A program made the position numbers and the translations under genes. The notes beneath the pieces were generated by a model. The model worked only from the letters and a program-made list of their open reading frames with translations, had not been told where the DNA came from and did not search any database. A stretch of 64,000 nt of DNA from Acidimicrobiales bacterium (GTDB taxonomy: Bacteria > Actinomycetota > Acidimicrobiia > Acidimicrobiales > Poriferisodalaceae), in NCBI GenBank assembly GCA_041394185.1, contig JAWKIQ010000001.1, positions 930,001-994,000 of the forward strand, read 5' to 3'. This document shows positions 1 through 8,276 of this stretch, piece after piece; position 1 is the stretch's first letter, and every line of letters begins with the position of its first letter.

Positions 1-1170
1 GTCATACTGCGCAGCTTCACCGCACGCGGGTTCTCCACCGTTGTGATCTCGGCGGTAACGGCCAATGCCGTGTGGCGGGTGCTGGTCAGCGACGACCCGG
101 TTCTGACCTCTGAGGTGTACGCGCTCGAAGAACCGGTCGAGTTGGTGTTCTACGGCCTGCTCGGAATCTCGGCGGCGATAGTCGCCTTGCTGTTCGTCAA
201 GGTGCTCTACATCATCGAGGACTGGTTCGAGGAGTCTCCGATACGGCCCGAGCTGCGTCCGGTCGTGGGTGCCTTGGCGGTTGGAGCCGTCGGTATCGCT
301 TCGTTCGACCTGTTGGGCGCAGGCCTGGCCGGCATAGACAAGGCGTTGGCGGGCCAGTTCGCCACCAGCACCCTGCTGTTGTTGGTGTTGGGCAAGATCT
401 TGGCGACGTCGTTCACGTTGGGCTCGGGCGGTTCGGGTGGCGTGTTCTCGCCCAGCCTGTTCACCGGCGCCCTGTTGGGGGCCCTGTTCGGCGACGTGAT
501 CACCGAGCTGTTCCCTGGGTCCTCGGCCCCCGCCGGAGCCTATGCAGTTGTGGGAATGGCGGCCGTGTTCGCCGCCGCGGCGCAGGCACCCATGTCGTCG
601 ATATTCATCGTGTTCGAGATGACCTCGGACTTTGGCCTGATCATGCCGCTGATGCTGGCCTGTGCTGCCGCGACCGTGGTGTACACGGCCGTCAACCCCA
701 ACTCGATCTACATGGAGAAGATCCGCCGAAGGCACGTGACCATCGACGCTCCTCCAGACCCGAGCGACCTGGCATCGATACCGCTGTCGCATGCCGCCGA
801 GGCCAAGTATCTGTCGATGTTTCGTACCCGCACCACCAACGACGCCGTGCGCCTGATGAAGGAAAGCCGCGAGGAGTTCGCGCTCATCGTGGCGCCCGAC
901 CGCTCGTACAAAGGGGTGGTTTGGCTGGACGACCTCGAGGAGCTCGATCCCGATCAGCCCAAGCAACTGATCGAGGTCGCCGACGACGAGCATCCGGTCG
1001 GCTACCCAGACAAGTCGCTGGCCGACGGCATGGCCTTGTTCGAGAGCGGCGTCACCATGGTGCCCATCGTCGACTGGAACCAGCGCCTGTTGGGCGTGGC
1101 GACCGCCCAGTCGGTGATCCGCGCCTACGAGGCGGCCAAGGGCGGCATGCTCGCCGGCGAACAAGACTGA
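1..1170 (+). CDS. ClC-family chloride channel with CBS pair, C-terminal part
   Basis: The reading frame is open from base 1, so the true start lies outside the window; about 390 residues are visible. The first two thirds is hydrophobic membrane protein. It contains the ClC selectivity-filter-type motif GGVFSPSLFTGA around residue 142, followed by further helices ending near residue 230. The soluble tail (about residues 250-380) looks like a tandem CBS pair that would bind adenine nucleotides and gate the channel. The family moves chloride across the cytoplasmic membrane as a channel or a Cl-/H+ exchanger; which of the two cannot be decided here because the gating-glutamate region is outside the window. 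The next gene starts 49 bp downstream. Confidence 0.9.
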   Translation, partial: VILRSFTARGFSTVVISAVTANAVWRVLVSDDPVLTSEVYALEEPVELVFYGLLGISAAIVALLFVKVLYIIEDWFEESPIRPELRPVVGALAVGAVGIASFDLLGAGLAGIDKALAGQFATSTLLLLVLGKILATSFTLGSGGSGGVFSPSLFTGALLGALFGDVITELFPGSSAPAGAYAVVGMAAVFAAAAQAPMSSIFIVFEMTSDFGLIMPLMLACAAATVVYTAVNPNSIYMEKIRRRHVTIDAPPDPSDLASIPLSHAAEAKYLSMFRTRTTNDAVRLMKESREEFALIVAPDRSYKGVVWLDDLEELDPDQPKQLIEVADDEHPVGYPDKSLADGMALFESGVTMVPIVDWNQRLLGVATAQSVIRAYEAAKGGMLAGEQD

Positions 1171-1219
1171 CTCGGCCGTTACCCGGCAACAACCGCTAGC
1201 CCGAGCGATACCTGCAATC

Positions 1220-2515
1220 ATGGGCGACATGAGCCGATACGAAGTCGCCATTGCGGGTGCCGGCATCACCGGGTTGGTCACCGCCCTCGAACTCCACGAG
1301 CGCGGCCACCGGGTGCGGGTGTTCGAGGAGGTCAAAGACATCAAGCCCTTGGGCGTGGGGCTGAACATCTTGCCTCACAGCGCTGTTCACCTCGATCGGC
1401 TGGGTGTGCTGGACCGCATGCTGGCCAGGGGCGTCGCGACGTCGAACCTCGACTACATCAACATCCAGGGTCAGACCCTCTGGTCCGAGCCGCGCGGCCT
1501 GTCGGCCGGCTATCCGGTTCCGCAGGTCTCCATGTACCGCGGCGTGCTGCAGTTCGAGCTGTTGGCCGCGGTCAAGGAGCGACTGGGCGATGATGCTGTC
1601 GTGTCGGGTATGCGGGCGGTGGCTGGCCGCGACGAGCCCGACAGCAATCAGGCCGTGCTGACGGTCGAGCACCGCGACTCTGGCGAGCGTGTCGATGTGG
1701 TCGCCGACCTCGTCATCGGGTGCGACGGCATCCACAGCCGTGTGCGGCGCGAGTTCGCAGGCGACGAGGGCCCGCCGCTGTGGAACGGCCAGATGTTGTG
1801 GCGATCGGTCACGCGCATGAAGCCATACCGCGATGGCCGAACGATGTTCATGGCAGGCACCAACGAGGTCAAGTTGGTCGCGTACCCGCTGACCGAGGTG
1901 GGCGATGACGGCATGTGCGACATCAACTGGATCGCCGAGCTTCGGATGGACCCCAACGACATGCCCGACCGCGAAGACTGGAACCGGCTGGGGCAACGAT
2001 CGGAGTTCCAGTCACACTTCGCCGACTGGAACTGGGACTGGCTCGACATCGCGGCGCTGATCGGTGACGGTTCCGGACCTCCGCCCGACGGCGACGGATC
2101 GGGTCCGGTATACGTGTTCCCCATGGTCGACCGCGACCCGCTCGACACGTGGATAGACGGACGTCTCACCCTGCTTGGTGACGCAGCGCACCCGATGTAC
2201 CCGGTGGGTTCCAACGGGGCCTCGCAGGGCATCATCGATGCCGCGGTGCTGGCCCAGGCGCTCGACGACCACCCCACGGTCGCCGAGGCCCTGGTTGCCT
2301 ACGATGCCGAACGCCGCCCGGCCACAGCGGCGGTGGTGCGAGCCAATCGCAGCTTCGGACCCGAACGCGTTCTCGACATCGCCTATGAGCGTGCGCCAAA
2401 CGGCTTCGAGCGCATCGAAGACGTGTTCGCCGAGGGTGAGCGCGAAGAAATCGTCGGCTCGTACCGGCGCACGGCCGGATTTGCGGTCGATCAGGTGAAA
2501 GGCTCCGATGACTGA
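1220..2515 (+). CDS. FAD-dependent monooxygenase (salicylate hydroxylase/PhzS type)
   Basis: A 431-residue group A flavoprotein monooxygenase. The N-terminal dinucleotide-binding motif GAGITG is at residues 13-18, an acidic residue closes the second beta strand (RVFEE), and the second FAD motif GDAAHPMYP is near residue 320. Such enzymes use NAD(P)H and O2 to hydroxylate small aromatic substrates in the cytoplasm; the substrate cannot be read from sequence. Start codons at 1220 and 1229 are both possible. The stop overlaps the start of the threonine aldolase gene by 8 bp, indicating translational coupling, although no shared pathway is obvious. Confidence 0.87.
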   Translation: MGDMSRYEVAIAGAGITGLVTALELHERGHRVRVFEEVKDIKPLGVGLNILPHSAVHLDRLGVLDRMLARGVATSNLDYINIQGQTLWSEPRGLSAGYPVPQVSMYRGVLQFELLAAVKERLGDDAVVSGMRAVAGRDEPDSNQAVLTVEHRDSGERVDVVADLVIGCDGIHSRVRREFAGDEGPPLWNGQMLWRSVTRMKPYRDGRTMFMAGTNEVKLVAYPLTEVGDDGMCDINWIAELRMDPNDMPDREDWNRLGQRSEFQSHFADWNWDWLDIAALIGDGSGPPPDGDGSGPVYVFPMVDRDPLDTWIDGRLTLLGDAAHPMYPVGSNGASQGIIDAAVLAQALDDHPTVAEALVAYDAERRPATAAVVRANRSFGPERVLDIAYERAPNGFERIEDVFAEGEREEIVGSYRRTAGFAVDQVKGSDD

Positions 2516-3569
2516 GAACCCACTGCCCGTCGATCTTCGCAGCGACACGGTCACCAAGCCGTCGGCGGCCATGCGCAAGGCCATGGCCGAAGCCGAGGTC
2601 GGCGACGACGTCTATGGCGAGGACCCCACGGTCAACCGGCTCGAGCGACACCTCGCCGAGATGCTCGGCGCCGAGGCCGCTGTCTTTTGTTCATCGGGTA
2701 CCCAGTCGAACCTGATCGGAGTGTTGTCGCACTGTCAGCGTGGCGACGAATACGTCATCGGCGACAGCTACCACGTCCTGCGACACGAAGCGATGGGCAC
2801 CGCGGTGTTCGGCAGTGCCGCACCTTTCGCCATACCGGTGCAGCCCGATGGTGCGGTAGAGGCGGCCGACGTTGTGGCCGCCGTCAAGGCCGACGACCAG
2901 CACTTCCCCCGCACCCGGCTGCTGTGTCTGGAGAACACCACCGACGGACGAGCGGTTTCGCTTGACCGTATGAAGGCACCCGCCGAGGCCGCCAGGCAAG
3001 CCGGGCTGGGCGTTCACCTCGACGGCGCACGAATCTTCAACGCCGCCACCGCACTGGGCTGCGACCCCCGCGACATCGCTGCCGTGGCCGACACCGTCTC
3101 GGTATGCCTGTCGAAGGGGCTGGGCGCACCGGTCGGGTCTGTTCTGGTTGGGCCCGCAGACAACGTGGCTCGGGCCAGAAGACTTCGCAAGCTCGCCGGT
3201 GGGGCCATGCGCCAGGCCGGGATATTGGCGGCTGCGGGCCTCCATGCGCTCGAGCACCACGTTGCCGGCCTGGCCGATGACCACGCCCGAGCCGCCCAGG
3301 TGGCCCGCGCGCTAACCGAGCATCCGGCTTTCGAGGTGAAGGAGGGAACAAGCCACACCAACATGGTTTGGCTCACCTGCGACCCCGCCACCGGTGCTGC
3401 CTTTGCCAAGCACATGGCGGGCCAGGGCATCAACGTCGGGCGTGGTGGTGCGTCTATGCGCCTGGTGCTGCATCGCGACGTCGACGACGCCGCCCTCGCG
3501 GCACATCGTGTCGGCCATCGCTTCGTTCCCGAATCCCGCCTGACCGTGCTGGTCGGCCACACCGGGTGA
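2508..3569 (+). CDS. ltaE: Low-specificity L-threonine aldolase
   Basis: A 353-residue PLP fold-type I enzyme of the beta-eliminating lyase family. It opens with the hallmark DLRSDTVTKPS and the following GDDVYGEDPTVNRLE block. The PLP lysine lies in VCLSKGLGAPVGS near residue 203, and the LDGARIFNA segment contributes cofactor contacts. It cleaves L-threonine or L-allo-threonine to glycine and acetaldehyde. Length and motif order match the family with no truncation. Its ATG lies inside the end of the upstream monooxygenase gene, so the two are probably co-translated. Confidence 0.92.
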   Translation: MTENPLPVDLRSDTVTKPSAAMRKAMAEAEVGDDVYGEDPTVNRLERHLAEMLGAEAAVFCSSGTQSNLIGVLSHCQRGDEYVIGDSYHVLRHEAMGTAVFGSAAPFAIPVQPDGAVEAADVVAAVKADDQHFPRTRLLCLENTTDGRAVSLDRMKAPAEAARQAGLGVHLDGARIFNAATALGCDPRDIAAVADTVSVCLSKGLGAPVGSVLVGPADNVARARRLRKLAGGAMRQAGILAAAGLHALEHHVAGLADDHARAAQVARALTEHPAFEVKEGTSHTNMVWLTCDPATGAAFAKHMAGQGINVGRGGASMRLVLHRDVDDAALAAHRVGHRFVPESRLTVLVGHTG

Positions 3570-3593
3570 CGGGTGAAGGGTGGTTTGCGGTCG

Positions 3594-3599
3594 TAGGCT
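3594..3599 (+). promoter_or_regulatory. -10-like TAGGCT before the lipoprotein gene
   Basis: TAGGCT ends 7 nt before the ATG at 3607, which places a predicted transcription start at or next to the start codon (leaderless). No clear -35 box is visible. Confidence 0.45.
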
Positions 3600-3606
3600 C
3601 GTCGCC

Positions 3607-4356
3607 ATGAAACCGAAGCGGGCAGGGCTCACATCGCTGGTCGCCGTTCTGGCTGTGCTGGTGGCGGCGTGCTCGGGCGGCAACGACTCGGCGACGGGCG
3701 ATGGTTCAAGCGCTGAGGGCGAGGCCCTGGAGGCCTCGGCCGAGGTGTTGATGCCCGCGGCCGCCGAGGCCATAGGTGCTGTCAGCAGCGTTCATTTCCA
3801 GCTGGAACGCACTGGCGCGCCGGTTCACATCGACCCTGCCGACCTGATCGCAATAGAAGCGGTCGAGGGCAGATGGGTGGCACCCGACAGCGCCGACGCG
3901 TTGTTGGAGGTCAAGATCAACGACTCGATCAACACCAAGCTGGGCGCCGTATCGGTCGACGGCCTGGTCTACCTGTCCAATCCGATCACGGGCGACTTCG
4001 AACCCTTGCCCGACGGATACGACGTCGACCCCACCGAGTTCTTCGACCCTGTCGACGGTTGGCGTCCGTTGCTGCTGGAGATGTCCGACGTCGAGCTGAT
4101 CGGCGAGGACGACCGTGCCGGTGGTACTTACCACCTTCGCGGTACCGCGCCCGCGTCCAGGGTCGAGAACGTCACCGCAGGCCTGGTCGACGACCAGGAT
4201 CTCGAACTCGACCTCTGGATCGAAACAGATACGGCCTTGGTGCGAAGCGTCGAGTTCACCAACGACCACGACCTGGGCACCAGCTCGTGGCGCCTCGACC
4301 TCGACCGCTACGGCGAAGAGATGACGATCGAGATACCCGAGAATGTCTCGGGCTGA
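3607..4356 (+). CDS. LppX/LprG-like cell-envelope lipoprotein
   Basis: A 249-residue predicted lipoprotein. The signal peptide ends with lipobox VAAC, so Cys22 would be lipidated. After a Ser/Gly/Asp-rich linker the body resembles the LppX_LprAFG beta-sheet fold, whose mycobacterial members carry triacylated lipids or lipoglycans across the periplasm. The ATG at 3607 was chosen over an in-frame ATG at 3580 because it starts directly at the signal peptide and has a -10-like TAGGCT just upstream. The stop overlaps the following MFS gene by 14 bp. In mycobacteria LprG is encoded with the MFS transporter Rv1410c (P55), and the same lipoprotein-MFS order is seen here, which supports a lipid-export role. 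Confidence 0.82.
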   Translation: MKPKRAGLTSLVAVLAVLVAACSGGNDSATGDGSSAEGEALEASAEVLMPAAAEAIGAVSSVHFQLERTGAPVHIDPADLIAIEAVEGRWVAPDSADALLEVKINDSINTKLGAVSVDGLVYLSNPITGDFEPLPDGYDVDPTEFFDPVDGWRPLLLEMSDVELIGEDDRAGGTYHLRGTAPASRVENVTAGLVDDQDLELDLWIETDTALVRSVEFTNDHDLGTSSWRLDLDRYGEEMTIEIPENVSG

Positions 4357-6625
4357 GGCACAGCCAGCCTCAACCGCCAGCGCTCGGCCTGCGGCCGGTT
4401 CGCGCTGGGTGATGTTCGCGGTTGGCTGGGCGGTGTTTGTCGCGGCCGACGACCTGACGGTCGTGTCGACAATGCTGCGGCCCATCGTTACCGACATGGG
4501 CTTGACCCTGCCTGACGGTCTCGACGACGCGGCCTGGGCGGTCAACGCCTATTTGATCGCATTCGTGGCGATCATGCCCCTGGCTGGGCGCATCAGCGAC
4601 GTGATCGGCCGCAGGGCCACCGTGATGCTGGCCTACGGCGTGTTTCTGGTCGGCACGGTCGTCATACCGCTCTCGACCTCGATGGGGCCGTTCTTGGTGG
4701 GACGCGTACTCACAGCGCTGGGCGGGGGAGCCATGTTGCCTGTGGCGCTGGCGGTCGTGGGCGACGAATACGCCGAACCGGGACGAGCCAGAGCCCTGGG
4801 CACACTGGGGGCCATCGAGACCCTCGGATGGGTTTGGGGTCCGCTGTATGGCGCCATGCTGGTGCGTTTCCTCAGCTGGGAATGGCAGTTCTGGCTGAAC
4901 GTACCCATGACCGTGTTTGGCATGGCGATCGTGTGGTGGGCGCTGGCCGGGCACGTGCGCCGAGCAGGTCACGAGCGTCCCGGATCGGTGGACTGGATTG
5001 GGGCAGCGGCCCTGACCACGCTGTTGGTGACGCTGAACCTGGCGCTTCTCGGGAATGCCGAGATCCAGAGTGTCACCGGGTTCGACGAGCTCGACCCGTC
5101 GACGGGGTTCGACTTCCGCTGGTTGTTGATACCCGCCGCCGGCTCGGCCTGGGTGGCCTGGCGGCGCCAGCGCAGCGCCGAATCCCCACTGCTGGCGCGG
5201 GGCTTGTTCGGCGGCCGCAACGTGAAGCTGGCGCTCGGCGTGAACGCCGTTGTCGGCGCCGCGCTGGTGATTGCCATGGTCGACGTTCCGCTGTTCATCA
5301 ACGCGGTCGAGATCGATCTGGAAGACTCGGCCGTGGCGTCGGGTTGGGTGCTGGCTGCCCTCACGTCGACCATGGCCATCACCAGCTACGTCGGCGGTCG
5401 TGTCACCGAGACGTCCGGCTATCGGATAGCTGTGGTTTCGGGCCTGGTAGCAGCCTTTGTGGCCTATCTCGTGATGGGCATCGTGTGGCAACCCGCTACG
5501 TCTCACGCGGCGATGGCGCTTCATCTCGCATTGCTGGGTGCGGGTGTGGGCATGGTGGTTGCCCCCACGTCGGCGGTCGTGGTCGACAGCGCCGAGCCTG
5601 GCGACCGCGGCGCGGCGGCGTCGCTGGTGATGGTCGCCCGGTTGGTGGGCCTCAGCATCGGGTTGTCGGCCCTGACCGCCTGGGGTTTGCACCGATACGA
5701 CCAGCTTCGCTCGACCGTCGACTTGCCTCCAATCACCGACCCCGGCTTTGCCGATGCCGCTCAAGCCGTGCAGGCCAAGCTCACGGCCGACGCCATCGCC
5801 GAGACCTTCCTGGCCGCCGCACTGGTGGTGCTGGCGGGAGTGATAGCGGGGATGTTTCTCACCAACCGCACCCAAGGTCGCCCCGGTGTTCGCGGCGCGA
5901 CCAACGGCACCTTTGCACAACAAGGAGGGCAGACGATGGGCCCCAACGACCGTCTATTGCGGATCGCACTGGCGTCGCTGGCTTCGGCGCTGTTGTTCAC
6001 GATCCTGGCCGTAGCCGTGCTTTTCGGACGCACCAGCGATGCCGACGACCGTGTTGCGCAGCTGGAGGCACAGCTCGACGAAATGACCGACCAGCGCGAC
6101 CAACTGGCCGACGACCTGCAAAGGGTCGAAGCCGGGGCTGCGTTGTTCGCGGGCCAGGTGACAGCCTTCCAGGAGCGGATCGTGGCCCTAGAGCCCGAGT
6201 TCTCGGCCGGCATCGATGAGGCGATCAGCGGCCTCGAGTCCTTCGGCTCTTCGACCCTGACGTTTGACGTCGACGTCGACGAGACGATCCAGATCGACAC
6301 CGAGGTGGTCATCGACCGCGACATCGACGTGCCGATCGACGAGACGATTCCGATCGATGAGGTCATCGACACGACGATCAGGATCGACACTCCGCTAGGA
6401 AATATCCCCGTCGACGTGCAGGTTCCCGTCAAGCTGGATGTGCCAATTCAGCTCGACGTGTCGATACCTGTGAACGAGACCATTCCGGTCACCGCCGAGG
6501 TGCCGGTGAAGCTGGCGATTCCGATCACCGTCGATGTGGCCGACACCGAGTTGGCTTCGCTGACGAAGGCCCTTGCCGACGGCTTGATCGAGTTGCGCAA
6601 CGTCTTGTCCGGCCTGGCCGGCTGA
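4343..6625 (+). CDS. MFS transporter fused to membrane/coiled-coil/beta-repeat C-terminal domain
   Basis: A 760-residue frame. Residues about 20-510 form a drug/lipid MFS permease, with helix-rich sequence, GRISDVIGRR after the second helix, and many later membrane segments. After residue 531 comes what looks like a separate protein: Met532, one membrane helix (about 538-560), a coiled coil (about 565-605), then about 100 residues of alternating Ile/Val and Asp/Pro strands. No stop separates the two parts, yet codon 532 has a strong Shine-Dalgarno sequence ahead of it. The gene follows an LprG-like lipoprotein, as in the mycobacterial lprG-Rv1410c pair, so lipid export to the envelope is plausible. 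It may be a true fusion or two genes joined by a lost stop. Confidence 0.8.
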   Translation: MSRAEAQPASTASARPAAGSRWVMFAVGWAVFVAADDLTVVSTMLRPIVTDMGLTLPDGLDDAAWAVNAYLIAFVAIMPLAGRISDVIGRRATVMLAYGVFLVGTVVIPLSTSMGPFLVGRVLTALGGGAMLPVALAVVGDEYAEPGRARALGTLGAIETLGWVWGPLYGAMLVRFLSWEWQFWLNVPMTVFGMAIVWWALAGHVRRAGHERPGSVDWIGAAALTTLLVTLNLALLGNAEIQSVTGFDELDPSTGFDFRWLLIPAAGSAWVAWRRQRSAESPLLARGLFGGRNVKLALGVNAVVGAALVIAMVDVPLFINAVEIDLEDSAVASGWVLAALTSTMAITSYVGGRVTETSGYRIAVVSGLVAAFVAYLVMGIVWQPATSHAAMALHLALLGAGVGMVVAPTSAVVVDSAEPGDRGAAASLVMVARLVGLSIGLSALTAWGLHRYDQLRSTVDLPPITDPGFADAAQAVQAKLTADAIAETFLAAALVVLAGVIAGMFLTNRTQGRPGVRGATNGTFAQQGGQTMGPNDRLLRIALASLASALLFTILAVAVLFGRTSDADDRVAQLEAQLDEMTDQRDQLADDLQRVEAGAALFAGQVTAFQERIVALEPEFSAGIDEAISGLESFGSSTLTFDVDVDETIQIDTEVVIDRDIDVPIDETIPIDEVIDTTIRIDTPLGNIPVDVQVPVKLDVPIQLDVSIPVNETIPVTAEVPVKLAIPITVDVADTELASLTKALADGLIELRNVLSGLAG
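5922..5938 (+). promoter_or_regulatory. Internal ribosome binding site and start codon inside the MFS fusion
   Basis: AAGGAGGG at 5922-5929, then 6 nt, then ATG at 5936-5938, which is in frame with the long gene at codon 532. This is one of the best Shine-Dalgarno matches in the window. It would express the 229-residue C-terminal membrane/coiled-coil/beta-repeat protein on its own. Confidence 0.6.
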
Positions 6626-6693
6626 CGAAGCCGTCGGCGAAAGGCCTTCGCGTGGGCTGAGACGCTTCCGCGAAATCCTTGACGGTTCGGCCG

Positions 6694-7995
6694 CTAGCCG
6701 GCCCCTGCGTGCTGGTCTGGTGGTTTGCCGGCGCGTTTTCGTTGTCGTCGTGGTGGTTTGGTCCATTCGCTGATGACGGTGCCGTGGGCGTCTTGGAGTT
6801 GCCAGTGGTCTGGTGTGTCTCCCATGGCCAGCCGTTTGTTCGCGGCGTGTAGCCGGTCGTGGTGGTGTGGGCATAGCAGGGCGAGGTTGTCGAGGTTGGT
6901 GGTTCCGCCGTGTTCGCGGTGGTGTAGGTGGTGGGCTTCGCAGCGTTGGGCTTCGGTGTTGCAGTGTTTCCACCTGCATGTGCCGTCGCGTATGGCTAGG
7001 GCCAGTTTTTGTGTTGGTGTGGCGTATTGGACGTCGTAGGCCAGGTCCAACTGTCGCCTGTCTGCCTGTTGGTACCAGGCGTTGATCTGGGCCCGGCACA
7101 GCATGGATCGTGCGATCGATGCTGGTATTTGGGTCCCGTCGAGTGTCTGGGCCGTGCCGTCGGGTTTGGCGAGTTGGTCGATGTCGATGATCAGGTTCAC
7201 ACAACCCGCGGCTCGTTCCCTGGCGCCGGCGGTTGGGTCGGCTTGGTCGGCTGCGGGTATGAGGCCGTCTGTGAGCATGCTGGCGATGACGTCAGCACCC
7301 CGTTGTTGGTGGCTGCGCCGCTTTCGCGGGTCTGTGATTGTTCGCATGTCGTGATGAAACGCAGCACGCTCACGTCGGTCGTACTCGGCTTTCAACGCCG
7401 CACCAGTGACCGGGTCCAATGTGGCGGTGAACCAGATCATGTCTTCGTTGTCGATCCCACACGACCCCCGCCTGCGTCGACGCTGACGCGCCAGCCGCTC
7501 TTCAGGGTCCTCGCGGGTTTGTTCGCGTTCGGCCTCACGAACCGCCGCCCTGGTCTCGTCAGCCGACTGGCCTTTCGCGCCCGCGAGCAGGCGGGCTTTG
7601 ATGTCGTCGGGTAGATCGGTGTTGGCCAGATAGTCGGCCTGTTCGGAGTTGATGTCCCCACCCTCCAATGCGTCGGCGACATCGGGATTGGCAGTCAGTC
7701 GCTGTGACCTGGCTTCGGCCTCACGCTGGGCCTTACGCGACGGCGCAGGCGGCCCAGGATTCGGCTTGGACCCAGACCCCGCCTCGTCTTCGCTCCCGGT
7801 ATCGGAGTCAGGTTCTCTGCCCCTCCGGTTCGCGGCACGCTGACGGGCCTTGGCCAACGCGCTCAAAAGCCGGGCTTCGTGGCCGTCCAAACGGGCACGC
7901 ACACGACGAAGGCCGCCGAGCTCGGCTTCGAGCCCGGCGACACCCATCACCTCTAGTTCGTCGGCGCCGCTAAGCACCACCCGCACCTCTGTCAC
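6694..7995 (-). CDS. DUF222 / HNH endonuclease domain protein (13E12 repeat family)
   Basis: About 433 residues from a GTG at 7995. The frame stays open to an ATG at 8037, but TAGGGT 7 nt before the GTG favours the shorter form. The N-terminal part is the helical, Arg/Ala-rich DUF222 region. The C-terminal HNH nuclease module has CRWKHC, then EAHHLHH, then LLCPHHHDRLH (zinc- and metal-binding His/Cys). The tail is basic and low-complexity. The family is abundant and multi-copy in actinobacteria and has no agreed function; members behave like mobile or repeat-associated genes. It is the immediate neighbour of an IS110 element and on the opposite strand, marking this stretch as accessory DNA. 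Confidence 0.88.
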   Translation of the reverse strand: MTEVRVVLSGADELEVMGVAGLEAELGGLRRVRARLDGHEARLLSALAKARQRAANRRGREPDSDTGSEDEAGSGSKPNPGPPAPSRKAQREAEARSQRLTANPDVADALEGGDINSEQADYLANTDLPDDIKARLLAGAKGQSADETRAAVREAEREQTREDPEERLARQRRRRRGSCGIDNEDMIWFTATLDPVTGAALKAEYDRRERAAFHHDMRTITDPRKRRSHQQRGADVIASMLTDGLIPAADQADPTAGARERAAGCVNLIIDIDQLAKPDGTAQTLDGTQIPASIARSMLCRAQINAWYQQADRRQLDLAYDVQYATPTQKLALAIRDGTCRWKHCNTEAQRCEAHHLHHREHGGTTNLDNLALLCPHHHDRLHAANKRLAMGDTPDHWQLQDAHGTVISEWTKPPRRQRKRAGKPPDQHAGAG

Positions 7996-8002
7996 GCCAC
8001 AA

Positions 8003-8008
8003 ACCCTA
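8003..8008 (-). promoter_or_regulatory. -10-like TAGGGT before the DUF222-HNH gene
   Basis: On the minus strand TAGGGT is followed by 7 nt and a GTG at 7995. This predicts a leaderless transcript and helps choose the start. Confidence 0.4.
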
Positions 8009-8128
8009 AACAGGGGGTGGGACATCGAAGGGTCCACCGGGGTCGTTCACTGGTTCGGGAGGATGTGTTTGGTGTTCGAGTGGGTCGGTCTGACTCTGGG
8101 TGTGACTGGCCTTGTGTCTTTTGACTGA

Positions 8129-8175
8129 TCGGTCGGCTGATCCGCTCGGGCATCGAACGCGCACCAGCCGGTCGG
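8129..8175 (+). ncRNA. Candidate stem-loop of an IS110 bridge RNA
   Basis: GGTCGGCTG at 8131-8139 can pair with CAGCCGGTC at 8165-8173 (two G-U pairs), extendable by one C-G and one U-G pair, leaving a loop of about 25 nt. It lies about 100 nt upstream of the transposase start, where IS110-group elements encode their bridge RNA. In GC-rich DNA a stem of this size could be chance. Confidence 0.25.
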
Positions 8176-8276
8176 ACGAACGTGACCTCATTAGGAGCTT
8201 GGCTGTTCCCCGTCGATGTCTTGTCCGTCGTCCCGGCCGGTGGTGCCAACCCATCCGAGCGTCGAATAGGAAGACC

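Noticed and set aside
4370..5923. Long open frame antisense to the MFS gene
   Set aside because: It is a mirror of high-GC codon bias, with His/Gln/Arg-rich sequence and no motif, while the plus strand encodes a clear MFS protein.
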